From the NCBI GenBank assembly GCA_009920815.1, contig RFZH01000099.1, positions 1 through 8,340 of the forward strand: 8,340 nucleotides of DNA. Direction: 5' to 3'. The position numbers and the translations under genes were made by a program. Positions 1 through 7,003 of this stretch are shown piece by piece. The notes below the pieces were generated by a model. It was not told where the DNA came from, did no database searches, and saw only the letters and a program-made list of their open reading frames with translations. The DNA is from Paracoccaceae bacterium. GTDB taxonomy: Bacteria > Pseudomonadota > Alphaproteobacteria > Rhodobacterales > Rhodobacteraceae. The number at the start of each line of letters is the position of its first letter. The first letter of the stretch is position 1.

Positions 1-1
1 C

Positions 2-1279
2 CTAGCGGTTGAAGCAACACATGATAATGTTTTGGGTGCGGCAACACAGGTCATCCTTGAGGAAACGCGCGCATCAAACGATGGGGTCGCGGTTGATATT
101 CCCTACACTGCGTTTTCAATATTGGGCTCGTTGGGGCAGGACCGTGTCTTTTATCGCGTTTTGGTGGGTGATGAAACGGTCACAGGTTACGATGACTTAC
201 CGCTCCCGTTACAGCCGACTGGGACGCTTTCGTCAGTTTTTTATACAGCAAACTATCGTGGGGAAACGTTGCGGTTGGCATCAGGAATGCGACAATATTT
301 GATCCAAAGCAAAATCGTAAATGTGACCGTTGTTTTGGGGCAAACGCAAAGCGCCAAGGCCGCCATTATGTCGCAAATGACGCCAAGGGCGATCATGGTG
401 GGCATTGGCTTTTTTATTATAGCAGGTGTTTTGGGTATCCTTGCCACGCGCCTTGTTTTGCGGGCGATTACAACGTTGACCGATGCGGTTGGGCGACGTG
501 GACCACAAGATCTACGACCCGTGACGCGGCCAGTTCCAAGTGAACTAAAGCCATTTGTTTTGTCTATAAATGGGTTCATTGGCAGGTTAGCCAATGCTTT
601 GACGCGCACAGAAACATTTATCGGCGAAGCGGCACACCGCATCCGAACTCCTTTGGCGACGTTGCGCAATAGTCTTGAATTGGCATTAGTGGAAACGGAT
701 GATCCGGTGTTACGCCAACGGTTGCAAACATCCATTCGTGCAGTTGATGACAGCGCACGGTCGGCAAGTCAGATGTTAGATCAGGCGGCCGTGTCCTATC
801 GTACCGACCAAGGATCGTTTCAAAATATTGTTTTGAATGATATGGTTTGCGACGTTGCCGAGGCGTTTCGCCCATCTGCCGCGATGCATGACATCCGGAT
901 TTTTTGCAGGCTTCCAGACCAAAAAGTTGTCGTGCTGGGTGATCCGATCATGATCGAAACTGCGCTTAGAAATTTGATAGACAACGCCGTAAAATATTCA
1001 GATCTGCAATCGGATATTGATATAGATTTATCCCAATCAGAAAAATTCGGTGAGATAGCCGTTCTTGATCGAGGATGTGGTTTGGGCGAAAGCACTGGAC
1101 GAGAGTTGGTGACACGTTTCGTGCGGGGGCAGAATGTGGGATCTGTCGTTGGGACAGGATTGGGTTTGACAATCGTATCAGATGTTGCACGTGCGCTGCG
1201 TGGCAAGTTTCGAATAACTTCACGAGAAGGAGGAGGCGTATGCGCAAAATTATCGCTACCGCTATCGTTTGGTTCATAG
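2..1279 (+). CDS. TctE-like sensor histidine kinase (2CSK_N type), 5' end outside window
   Basis: This is the C-terminal 425 residues of a membrane-bound two-component sensor kinase. The frame is open to the left edge, so the start and first membrane segment are missing, and a TTG at 32 is not a likely start. The N-terminal visible part resembles the periplasmic 2CSK_N domain (for example the DRVFYRV and GYDDLP stretches). A transmembrane helix is encoded at about 386-450. The dimerisation/phosphoacceptor box reads HRIRTPL, with the histidine codon at 635-637. The ATPase domain has an N-box (NLIDNAVKY from 971), a G1 box (DRGCGLG from 1067) and a G2 box (GTGLGL from 1151), so the kinase looks catalytically complete. 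In this family the kinase usually phosphorylates an OmpR-type regulator encoded next to it, here presumably upstream. The 3' end overlaps the solute-binding protein gene by 40 nt, implying translational coupling. The ligand is unknown. Confidence 0.9.
   Translation, partial: LAVEATHDNVLGAATQVILEETRASNDGVAVDIPYTAFSILGSLGQDRVFYRVLVGDETVTGYDDLPLPLQPTGTLSSVFYTANYRGETLRLASGMRQYLIQSKIVNVTVVLGQTQSAKAAIMSQMTPRAIMVGIGFFIIAGVLGILATRLVLRAITTLTDAVGRRGPQDLRPVTRPVPSELKPFVLSINGFIGRLANALTRTETFIGEAAHRIRTPLATLRNSLELALVETDDPVLRQRLQTSIRAVDDSARSASQMLDQAAVSYRTDQGSFQNIVLNDMVCDVAEAFRPSAAMHDIRIFCRLPDQKVVVLGDPIMIETALRNLIDNAVKYSDLQSDIDIDLSQSEKFGEIAVLDRGCGLGESTGRELVTRFVRGQNVGSVVGTGLGLTIVSDVARALRGKFRITSREGGGVCAKLSLPLSFGS
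1227..1236 (+). promoter_or_regulatory. Strong ribosome binding site for the solute-binding protein
   Basis: An AAGGAGGAGG run lies 3 nt (6 nt when counted from the first AAGGAGG) before the ATG at 1240, inside the sensor kinase coding region. In the kinase frame the same bases encode an E-G-G-G stretch. It fixes the start of the downstream gene within the overlap. Confidence 0.8.
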
Positions 1280-2265
1280 CCGTCTCTCAGGTCTATGCAA
1301 TAAATATTGAAGAGCGCCGAGTTTTTGGGGACGCAGTGCGAAGCGTTCGTGTGTTGTCGACCATCGATGTTGATATAATCGCCCCGGTTTTTGAAGACTT
1401 TTTGAAAAGTGGGGCCAACCTTTCAATCGATTACCAAACTGCCAGTTCGCAAGATGTTTATGATGTAATTACGCAAGACAGGGCAAAATTTGATATGGTT
1501 ATTTCTTCGGCGATGGATTTGCAGATGAAATTGGCCAATGATGGCTTTGCATCTTCGCTGTCTGATCAGAGTTTGGCGCAAGTGCCCGCTTGGGCACGGT
1601 GGCGTGATGTTTTGGTCGCCCTAGCGCAGGAACCCGTTGTTACAGTTTTGAACCGTGATGCATTTTCGGGTGCACCAATTCCCGAAACTCGCACAGAGTT
1701 GGCGGCAATCTTGCGTGAAAATCCGGATCGGTATCGGGGTATGCTTGGGACCTATGATCCAATGAAATCGGGCGCAGGATATCTCTTTGCCTCGCAAGAC
1801 GCGCGGTATTCTGATACTTTTTGGCGATTGGCGGAAATCATGGGGGGATTGCGTGCGCAGCTTTACACGACCTCTTCAAGTATGATCGAAGATGTCGCAA
1901 CGGGTAAAATCGCCATGGCCTATAACGTTGTTGGATCGTATGCGATGGCGCGTTTGGCCGGCAATACAAATGTTCAGATATTGGAATTCAAAGATTTCAC
2001 GCATATTTTATTGCGCAGTGCTTTGATCCCAGCTTCAGCCGAAAACAAACAAGATGCTGAAATACTGTTGGCCTATCTTTTATCTGATGCAGGTCAAACC
2101 GCGATCGAAGAGCTTGCGCAGTTGCCGCGGATTTCAGAACAAGGGCTTATGTCGCGCCCTCATCAAAAACCTATCCGAATGGACCCGGGATTGTTGGTGT
2201 ATGTTGATCCAATTAAAAAACAACGGTTTTTGGCTGAATGGTCGGCGGCCGTACTGCAGCCATAG
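1240..2265 (+). CDS. Periplasmic ABC-type solute-binding protein, probably kinase-associated
   Basis: This 341-residue secreted protein resembles extracellular solute-binding proteins of the iron(III)/SBP_bac_6 type. Residues 1-20 form a signal peptide (MRKI, hydrophobic core, then a VYA cleavage motif). A two-lobed binding protein pattern follows, including a DMVISSAMD strand and a C-terminal IPASAENKQDAEILLAYLLSDAGQ region typical of the family. The ATG at 1240 is preceded by a strong AGGAGG-type ribosome binding site at 1227-1236, which decides the start against the longer reading frame beginning at 1075. The first 40 nt overlap the end of the sensor kinase gene. No permease or ATPase gene follows: the next gene is a convergent MarR regulator 3 nt away. 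I infer, without proof, that it presents a periplasmic ligand to the kinase. It could also serve a transporter encoded elsewhere. Confidence 0.82.
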   Translation: MRKIIATAIVWFIAVSQVYAINIEERRVFGDAVRSVRVLSTIDVDIIAPVFEDFLKSGANLSIDYQTASSQDVYDVITQDRAKFDMVISSAMDLQMKLANDGFASSLSDQSLAQVPAWARWRDVLVALAQEPVVTVLNRDAFSGAPIPETRTELAAILRENPDRYRGMLGTYDPMKSGAGYLFASQDARYSDTFWRLAEIMGGLRAQLYTTSSSMIEDVATGKIAMAYNVVGSYAMARLAGNTNVQILEFKDFTHILLRSALIPASAENKQDAEILLAYLLSDAGQTAIEELAQLPRISEQGLMSRPHQKPIRMDPGLLVYVDPIKKQRFLAEWSAAVLQP

Positions 2266-2268
2266 CCG

Positions 2269-2766
2269 TTAATCTGTGTCTAGGATTTCGTCCACTGAAA
2301 GTCTGCAGAAGTGATCAAAACGGTCTAGATACGCAACCCATTGATCAATTTCCTCCTTCGAGAAATGTTTCAATAGCGCGGCGCGCCTTTTGGCCATGAC
2401 GGGGGCGGCTTTCTCATATGCGGCGATCCCCTGTTGCGTTAAATCAACAAGTGTTTGTCGCCCGTCTTTTGTGTCACGTGTAAGGGTAATTAAACCACTT
2501 TTGACCATCTTGGGCAAAATGCGACTAATAAGTGAATGATCCGATTTTTGCAGATCTGCCAATTCTCGGACCGTTATCGGCCCAGCTTCTAGGACATCCC
2601 AAAGGATGCGCCATTCTACAATTGACAAACCGCCGCCTGCCTTTAAGAGGCGCTGCGCCTGCGATCGAGAGGCGGCATAAGTGGCCGATACCCTGGAAAA
2701 CAGATTTGCAGTTTCACGCCTACGTCGTACGTCCAAGCGTTTTCGGTCCTGGTCTGGTTTGGTCAT
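2269..2766 (-). CDS. MarR family transcriptional regulator
   Basis: This is a 165-residue winged helix-turn-helix regulator of the MarR family, whose members bind DNA as dimers and often release it on binding small phenolic or organic-acid ligands. A long N-terminal dimerisation helix precedes the motif LSIVEWRILWDVLEAG (about 47-62). The recognition region ITVRELADLQKSDHSLISRILPKM lies at about 64-87, and the wing carries the DTKDGRQ signature at 98-104. Length is slightly above the family norm because of a basic N-terminus. I chose the ATG at 2766 (MTKPDQ). A TTG at 2820 would extend the protein by 18 residues of sequence unlike the family and would cover a promoter region. The gene is divergent from the TAXI-TRAP operon and likely controls it. 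It converges on the binding protein gene with a 3-nt gap. Confidence 0.9.
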   Translation of the reverse strand: MTKPDQDRKRLDVRRRRETANLFSRVSATYAASRSQAQRLLKAGGGLSIVEWRILWDVLEAGPITVRELADLQKSDHSLISRILPKMVKSGLITLTRDTKDGRQTLVDLTQQGIAAYEKAAPVMAKRRAALLKHFSKEEIDQWVAYLDRFDHFCRLSVDEILDTD

Positions 2767-2779
2767 GGTAACGCCCTTG

Positions 2780-2804
2780 TTGCTGGATAATATTAAACAG
2801 GCAA
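2780..2804. promoter_or_regulatory. Candidate MarR operator in the divergent promoter region
   Basis: An imperfect dyad lies 14 nt upstream of the marR ATG: TTGC at 2780-2783, a perfect palindrome TAATATTA at 2788-2795, and GCAA at 2801-2804. The two arms are offset by one base around the centre. MarR dimers commonly bind such AT-cored dyads near their own start and repress the divergent operon. The whole 2767-2884 stretch is AT-rich and must hold promoters for both directions. A TATATA run at 2842-2847 could be part of the rightward -10 region, but no convincing -35 was found. This is a prediction from symmetry only. Confidence 0.35.
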
Positions 2805-2884
2805 AAATAATCCGTGACAAGTCATATATTATCTGTAACTTTATATAAAAACATCGAAGATCATTCGTAATCAGGGAGGAAATT

Positions 2885-3940
2885 ATGCTAAGATCTTTAC
2901 TTATGGGCGCGGCGCTGCTGTGTGCTCCGGCACTTGCGAATGCTCAAGTTACGTTGACGTCTGAAACCTCGGGTCCAGGGTCATCACCGCATTACATTGA
3001 CACGACATTGGCCGCAGTCTTGGATGCTGCGGGTGTCGCGGTCATGCAAATTACCGAAGGTGCAACGCTGACCAACTCGGTTCAAGCTGTGGCCGAAGGG
3101 CGTTTGGATATGACGCCTGCTCCGTTGATTTTGCCGTTCCTTATGGCGCGTGGTATCGGCCCATATAGTGGCATCGGTCCCGAAAAAGGTGCAGAGCTTG
3201 CCGAGAACCTGAGAATTATATTTTTTCACGCGGGATCGCATCAGACGTTTTCTTATTACAACTCAAACCCAATCGATGATATTCGCAAATTGGATGGAAA
3301 GCGTATATGGAACGGCCCGCCACGTGGGGCAGCTTTGACATCAGGTCGTGCGATGATACAACTCTTGGCTGGTTTGAAAGATGGCGAAGGGTATGAAGGC
3401 GTGCAAAGCCAGTGGAACGACACTACGTCGGTAATTTCTGGCGGTGGTGTTGATGCTTGGACAATACCTAATGGATTACCCTCTGGGCGCGAAATTCAGC
3501 TTTCTGCCGCAGGTTCGATCACAATGCATGATATTCCATCCGATTTGTACAATAGCGAGCTGGGTCAACAGATTGTGGCGGCCCCTGGTCATGCACCGTT
3601 TTCTTTACCGGTCGAGGAATATCGCGCTGCTTATGCTGGAAACGACATCACTATTGTCACGGATGATGACACCTTCGATACATATTCGACTGCATTTGGC
3701 CAAGCCGTTTCAAAGACGATGGACGAAGACTTAGTTTACAAGATTGTCTCTACCTATTTGGCAAGCAAAGATCGTTTTTTCGCAGGCAACCCAATGGGGC
3801 CGTACCTGAGTTTGACGTTCGGCGACATTAATGGCCGAGACCAAGGCGCATGCGGCGCGGTTCAGGTCAAAATGCATCCAGGTGCTGTACGCGCATATAC
3901 CGATGCAGGCTTTACCATTGCTGAATGTTTGCTGCCTTAA
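2885..3940 (+). CDS. TAXI family TRAP transporter solute-binding protein
   Basis: This 351-residue secreted protein is the periplasmic binding component of a TRAP-TAXI transporter, which captures a substrate for ion-driven import by the membrane subunit. A signal peptide occupies residues 1-20 (MLRSLLMG, hydrophobic, ending ALANA). The mature part shows the TAXI layout: VTLTSETSGPGSS near the start, the NGPPRGAA loop at about 143-150 before an amphipathic helix, and a central GGGVDAWTIPNG region. Two late cysteines (GACGAV and AECLLP) could form a disulfide. The ATG follows a clear GGGAGGA site at 2874-2880. The fused permease gene follows after a short gap containing a hairpin, and the pair forms the transporter. 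Known TAXI substrates are few (for example glutamate and 2-oxoglutarate-type acids), so the substrate is not assigned. Confidence 0.9.
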   Translation: MLRSLLMGAALLCAPALANAQVTLTSETSGPGSSPHYIDTTLAAVLDAAGVAVMQITEGATLTNSVQAVAEGRLDMTPAPLILPFLMARGIGPYSGIGPEKGAELAENLRIIFFHAGSHQTFSYYNSNPIDDIRKLDGKRIWNGPPRGAALTSGRAMIQLLAGLKDGEGYEGVQSQWNDTTSVISGGGVDAWTIPNGLPSGREIQLSAAGSITMHDIPSDLYNSELGQQIVAAPGHAPFSLPVEEYRAAYAGNDITIVTDDDTFDTYSTAFGQAVSKTMDEDLVYKIVSTYLASKDRFFAGNPMGPYLSLTFGDINGRDQGACGAVQVKMHPGAVRAYTDAGFTIAECLLP

Positions 3941-3946
3941 TATTTT

Positions 3947-3988
3947 GTAAAAACGCGGGCTGTCACCAAAACATGATGGCCCGCTTAC
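3947..3988 (+). other. Intercistronic hairpin between TRAP binding protein and permease
   Basis: GCGGGC at 3955-3960 pairs with GCCCGC at 3979-3984. The stem continues inward through 3961-3965 and 3974-3978 with two G-U pairs, leaving an 8-nt loop. GTAA (3947-3950) can pair with TTAC (3985-3988) across a 4-nt bulge. No T-tract follows, so it is unlikely to be a complete intrinsic terminator. A 3'-end stabiliser or partial attenuator that gives more binding protein than permease is plausible. Confidence 0.55.
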
Positions 3989-4003
3989 AGCGAAGTGATT
4001 TCC

Positions 4004-6289
4004 ATGATTGATGAACTATCGACGCCAAGTGGCCCAATGCCGCTGGGTAAAAAAATAGCGATTAGCCTTGCTTTTATCCTTGTCGTTGTTGGCATGGTGA
4101 ATACCTTGCCTGAAATATATGGTTTACAAGAGTCAATTCGCGAATTGACTGGCATTAAATACCTCAGAATTTCAGGGTTCACGACCGAGTATTTTTACCC
4201 GCCGATCTTTTTTTTAATGATGTTGATCGTTGCCTTTGACGCCAGCATGTATCGTGAATTCAAAGCGTCCCAAAAAAACAAATATGTTGGTTTGGCGATG
4301 GATTTGGGTTTGGTTCTGGGCGCATTTTTGGGGGCGTTTGGGTACCTGGTAGAAATTGACAGTATTTGTTTGATTGACCAATTCACCGGTGTGCGTGAGC
4401 AGCTCATTCAAGAAGCATTAGAAAGATCGGCAGGCGTCATACCCGGCATTAGTTTTGAGGCAGAAGTTCCTGCATGCCAAGCAAGGTTTGGTATTTGGAT
4501 TTTGCCGTTATTGTTCACAATTATAACGTTGTTCTTCATTTATAACGCGCGCGTGTGGGGGCTTCCGCTGGTTTTGGTTGCCTGTAGTGTGGTCTTGTAC
4601 ACGGTGGGCACATCGTTGATTTGGATCTTTGATCTGTCCGATAATAACTTTTTGCTTACAAAGCTTGGCGCTGACGGTGGTGATGTGACCGCTGCGGCGA
4701 TCCAAAAGGCGACAAATGTCTTTATCACGCCTGACGGTTTTATGGGAAGATTCATGGAAATCGTTGTCAGCCAAGTGTTTCCGTACGTTATTTTAGGATC
4801 CCTTTTTGGATCTTGTGCGGGGGGCACCGCCCTGATTAAAGTTGCCGTCCGTTGGACCCGACATTTAAGGGGCGGGCCGGCCCATGCGGCGATTGTTTCG
4901 TCTGCGATGTTCGGGACAATCACGGGTGGTCCTGTAACCAACGTTTTGTCAACTGGCCGTCTGACAATACCAATGATGAAACGATCAGGTTTCAAACCTG
5001 AATTTGCGGGCGGGGTAGAAGCTGCTGCTTCGTCTGGGGGACAAATCATGCCACCTGTTATGGGGGTTGCGGCCTTTGTGTTGGTTGCTCTGACGGCGGT
5101 CCCTTATAACAAAGTGATTATCGCGGCATTTATTCCCGCAATGTGTTTCTTTTTCTCAATTTTTTTGGCTGTGATGCTGCAATCTCGGCGTGACAATGTC
5201 CAAGCGGTCGGCACTGTTCCGCAAGAGCTAGAGATGTCACGCCAAGATTGGATTAACCTTTCGATAATATTGGTTCCGATCCTGGTGATTTTGGTATTAT
5301 TGCTGGCGACCAAGGACATGGTTAACATGCCATTCTTGGGGCGCACCCTAAATCAAACTTTGATGAATTCGACAGGTGACGCGGTCTCGGCGGGATGGTG
5401 GGCGGTTATAGTGTTATTGCCCATGATGTTTTTAGATCCAGAAACACGCAAGGCGCCAAGGCGAATTCTTGTTTCTGTCGCCGAGGGTGGCTTGCTGGTC
5501 TCACGCCTGTTCTTGTTATTATTTGCGGTTTCAATCATTGCGGCATTCCTAAACGAAAGCGGCCTGAATGGGGAATTGACCCGGGCTGTAACATCTTGGT
5601 TAGAGACTGCGAAATCGATCACTATTTTTGGACATACAATTGAAATTGTGGGCGGTATTTACCTAATGCTCGCGCTGTTTTGTACCATGCTTTGCGCTAT
5701 TTTATTGGGGATGGGAATGCCTACAGTGCCTGCATATGTAAACGTCGCAATTTTGCTGGGGCCGCTTTTGACCGAGCTGGGTATCAGCATGTTTACCGCT
5801 CATATGTTTGTTTTCTATTTTGCCGTTGCTTCGGCAATCACACCGCCCGTTGCTGTTGCCGCGTTTGCAGCTGCGTCTGTGGCGAAAACAGAACCGATGC
5901 GAACAGGCCTATCGGCAGTACGCGTCGGCATTGTGATGTTTGTCATCCCATTTGTCTTTGCATGGTATCCCGAGCTTTTGTTAATTGAAGAGGCCGTTAC
6001 AATCACAAGCGACACCGGGCAGCGCATCTTGATGGAGGGATACACAGGTCAGATTGATCTTATCCAACTCTCGACGCTTGGGATTAGACTGTTCTTTTCT
6101 CTTTATTTACTGGCTTCTGCTTTGACGCGGTTTGATACAGCTGCAATGCCAAAATGGGAGGTCGCCTTGCGACTTGTCGCTGCTGTGTTGATTTTGTGGA
6201 AAACAGATGCAGGGATGTGGGTTGGTATTGGTATTGGTGTTATTTTGGTAACTGCACATCGCTTGATGCAGCGAAAGGCGACTGCGTAA
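4004..6289 (+). CDS. TRAP transporter fused permease (DctQ-DctM type, TAXI-associated)
   Basis: This 761-residue polytopic inner-membrane protein fuses the small DctQ-like and large DctM-like subunits of a TRAP transporter. It imports substrate delivered by the upstream TAXI protein using an ion gradient. Hydrophobic segments at about 18-35, 65-80, 97-117 and 163-209 make up the DctQ-like part. The DctM part carries the family signatures SAMFGTITGGPVTN (about 300-313), AASSGGQIMPPVMG (341-354), and later LLGMGMPTVPAYVN and SAITPPVAVAAFAAASVAKT. Length is in the normal range for fused TRAP permeases. Two starts are possible: GTG at 3995 and ATG at 4004. I prefer the ATG, as neither has a strong ribosome binding site. 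It follows the binding protein gene by 63 nt and precedes the thioesterase by 43 nt, consistent with one operon. Confidence 0.92.
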   Translation: MIDELSTPSGPMPLGKKIAISLAFILVVVGMVNTLPEIYGLQESIRELTGIKYLRISGFTTEYFYPPIFFLMMLIVAFDASMYREFKASQKNKYVGLAMDLGLVLGAFLGAFGYLVEIDSICLIDQFTGVREQLIQEALERSAGVIPGISFEAEVPACQARFGIWILPLLFTIITLFFIYNARVWGLPLVLVACSVVLYTVGTSLIWIFDLSDNNFLLTKLGADGGDVTAAAIQKATNVFITPDGFMGRFMEIVVSQVFPYVILGSLFGSCAGGTALIKVAVRWTRHLRGGPAHAAIVSSAMFGTITGGPVTNVLSTGRLTIPMMKRSGFKPEFAGGVEAAASSGGQIMPPVMGVAAFVLVALTAVPYNKVIIAAFIPAMCFFFSIFLAVMLQSRRDNVQAVGTVPQELEMSRQDWINLSIILVPILVILVLLLATKDMVNMPFLGRTLNQTLMNSTGDAVSAGWWAVIVLLPMMFLDPETRKAPRRILVSVAEGGLLVSRLFLLLFAVSIIAAFLNESGLNGELTRAVTSWLETAKSITIFGHTIEIVGGIYLMLALFCTMLCAILLGMGMPTVPAYVNVAILLGPLLTELGISMFTAHMFVFYFAVASAITPPVAVAAFAAASVAKTEPMRTGLSAVRVGIVMFVIPFVFAWYPELLLIEEAVTITSDTGQRILMEGYTGQIDLIQLSTLGIRLFFSLYLLASALTRFDTAAMPKWEVALRLVAAVLILWKTDAGMWVGIGIGVILVTAHRLMQRKATA

Positions 6290-6304
6290 TAATCGTATTG
6301 AACC

Positions 6305-6323
6305 TTGGCGTTTAAAACGGCAA
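6305..6323. promoter_or_regulatory. Imperfect 19-bp palindrome before the thioesterase gene
   Basis: TTGGCGTTT and AAACGGCAA flank a central A with a single mismatched position (6308 against 6320). The centre is 19 nt from the thioesterase ATG. Its right arm TTAAAACGGCAA resembles TTAAACAGGCAA at 2793-2804 in the divergent marR region (10 of 12 identical). It may be a second regulator site or chance; no experimental support is available. Confidence 0.3.
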
Positions 6324-6332
6324 TCTGGTTGT

Positions 6333-6749
6333 ATGACCGACGAATTGAAACAGCGTATTGAGAATAGCTTTGCACAGCAAACTCTCATGAAAACACTTGG
6401 CGCATCACTTTACAAAGTGGCGGCGGGCCAGGTGTCCATTGTTGCGCCATTGGACCAACATGTTCTGCAACAGCACGGCTACGGACATGCTGGCCTTACG
6501 TTTTCGATTGGTGACAGCGCGGCTGGTTACTCTGCGTTGACGCAATTTGAACCAGGGGCTGAGGTTTTAACTGCAGAGATTAAGATTAATTTATTGGCCC
6601 CTGCAAAAGGTGATTATCTGATAGCCAAAGGACGTGTGATCAAAACGGGTCGACGATTGTGCGTCGTTGCAGCAGATGTCTATGCCTATGAGGCTGACTC
6701 AGTGGCTCATATCGCGATCTTGCAGGGAACTATGGTGCCGATTTTGTAA
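6333..6749 (+). CDS. PaaI family hotdog-fold thioesterase
   Basis: This 138-residue cytoplasmic protein has the single-hotdog layout of PaaI-type acyl-CoA thioesterases, which hydrolyse CoA thioesters, in PaaI itself of ring-hydroxylated phenylacetyl-CoA compounds. The active-site helix reads QQHGYGHAGLTFSIGDSAAGYSA, with His48, Gly49, His52-Ala-Gly54 and the likely catalytic Asp61. The strand motif EIKINLLAPAKGD (82-94) is typical. The usual HGG before the helix is HAG here, a variant I believe also occurs in other family members. Length is normal. The ATG at 6333 has only a weak upstream ribosome binding site. It lies 43 nt after the TRAP permease in the same direction, so it probably shares the operon and acts on a CoA ester of the imported compound or of a pathway product. 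Substrate not assignable. Confidence 0.85.
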   Translation: MTDELKQRIENSFAQQTLMKTLGASLYKVAAGQVSIVAPLDQHVLQQHGYGHAGLTFSIGDSAAGYSALTQFEPGAEVLTAEIKINLLAPAKGDYLIAKGRVIKTGRRLCVVAADVYAYEADSVAHIAILQGTMVPIL

Positions 6750-6804
6750 TCAAGTGACCGTCATGTGTTACCTTTTGTTCGGCGTGAAAATCTTATCGAT
6801 GCCC

Positions 6805-6832
6805 CTTGCGATTCTAAATTGGATCGTATAGC
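6805..6832 (+). promoter_or_regulatory. Candidate promoter of the tRNA-Cys gene
   Basis: CTTGCG at 6805-6810 and TATAGC at 6827-6832 are separated by 16 nt and stand 15 nt before the tRNA, matching the usual short leader of a tRNA transcript. The -35 is only moderately similar to consensus. Confidence 0.4.
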
Positions 6833-6847
6833 TAAAACGAACCTTTC

Positions 6848-6921
6848 GGCGGGTTGGCGGAGAGGTTACGCACCGGATTGCAAATCCGTGTAGACCGGTT
6901 CGATTCCGGTACCCGCCTCCA
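6848..6921 (+). tRNA. tRNA-Cys (anticodon GCA)
   Basis: The 74-nt cloverleaf folds cleanly. The acceptor stem GGCGGGT (6848-6854) pairs with ACCCGCC (6911-6917), followed by discriminator T and encoded CCA (6919-6921). The D-stem is GCG/CGC. The anticodon loop TTGCAAA carries GCA at 6880-6882. The T-arm is ACCGG, loop TTCGATT, CCGGT. U73 and the GCA anticodon agree with cysteine identity. By direct alignment it matches the Escherichia coli tRNA-Cys layout position for position. The outermost anticodon-stem pair is C opposite T instead of a pair. The gene delivers cysteine during translation and stands alone, in the same direction as its neighbours. Confidence 0.96.
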
Positions 6922-6958
6922 CAATATCTCGTAAAATTATCCAATATATCCGCTTTAC

Positions 6959-6974
6959 AAACAACATGTTGTTT
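6959..6974. repeat. Perfect 16-bp palindrome downstream of tRNA-Cys
   Basis: AAACAACATGTTGTTT reads identically on both strands. It lies 37 nt after the tRNA in an AT-rich gap. It is too AT-rich and lacks a GC stem, so it looks more like a protein-binding dyad than a transcription terminator. The bound factor is unknown. Confidence 0.6.
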
Positions 6975-6984
6975 TGAATTTTCT

Positions 6985-7003
6985 GTACACAATTCGTACA
7001 CAA
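6985..7003. repeat. Two GTACACAA direct repeats one helical turn apart
   Basis: GTACACAA occurs at 6985-6992 and again at 6996-7003, an 11-nt period. A reversed partner GTGTA follows at 7011-7015. The arrangement would place two protein contacts on the same DNA face, as at regulator or recombinase sites. Otherwise the stretch 6922-7082 holds no gene that I can support. Confidence 0.5.

Noticed and set aside
253..735. 160-codon open frame on the - strand inside the sensor kinase
   Set aside because: It lies fully antisense to clearly conserved kinase sequence, with low-complexity basic content and no family resemblance.
2767..2820. TTG start extending MarR by 18 residues
   Set aside because: The extra residues do not look like the family, and the region is AT-rich promoter-like DNA with a dyad. 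The ATG at 2766 gives a normal-length MarR.
3995..4003. GTG start for the TRAP permease
   Set aside because: It adds only three residues and has no better ribosome binding site than ATG 4004. It remains possible but is less likely.
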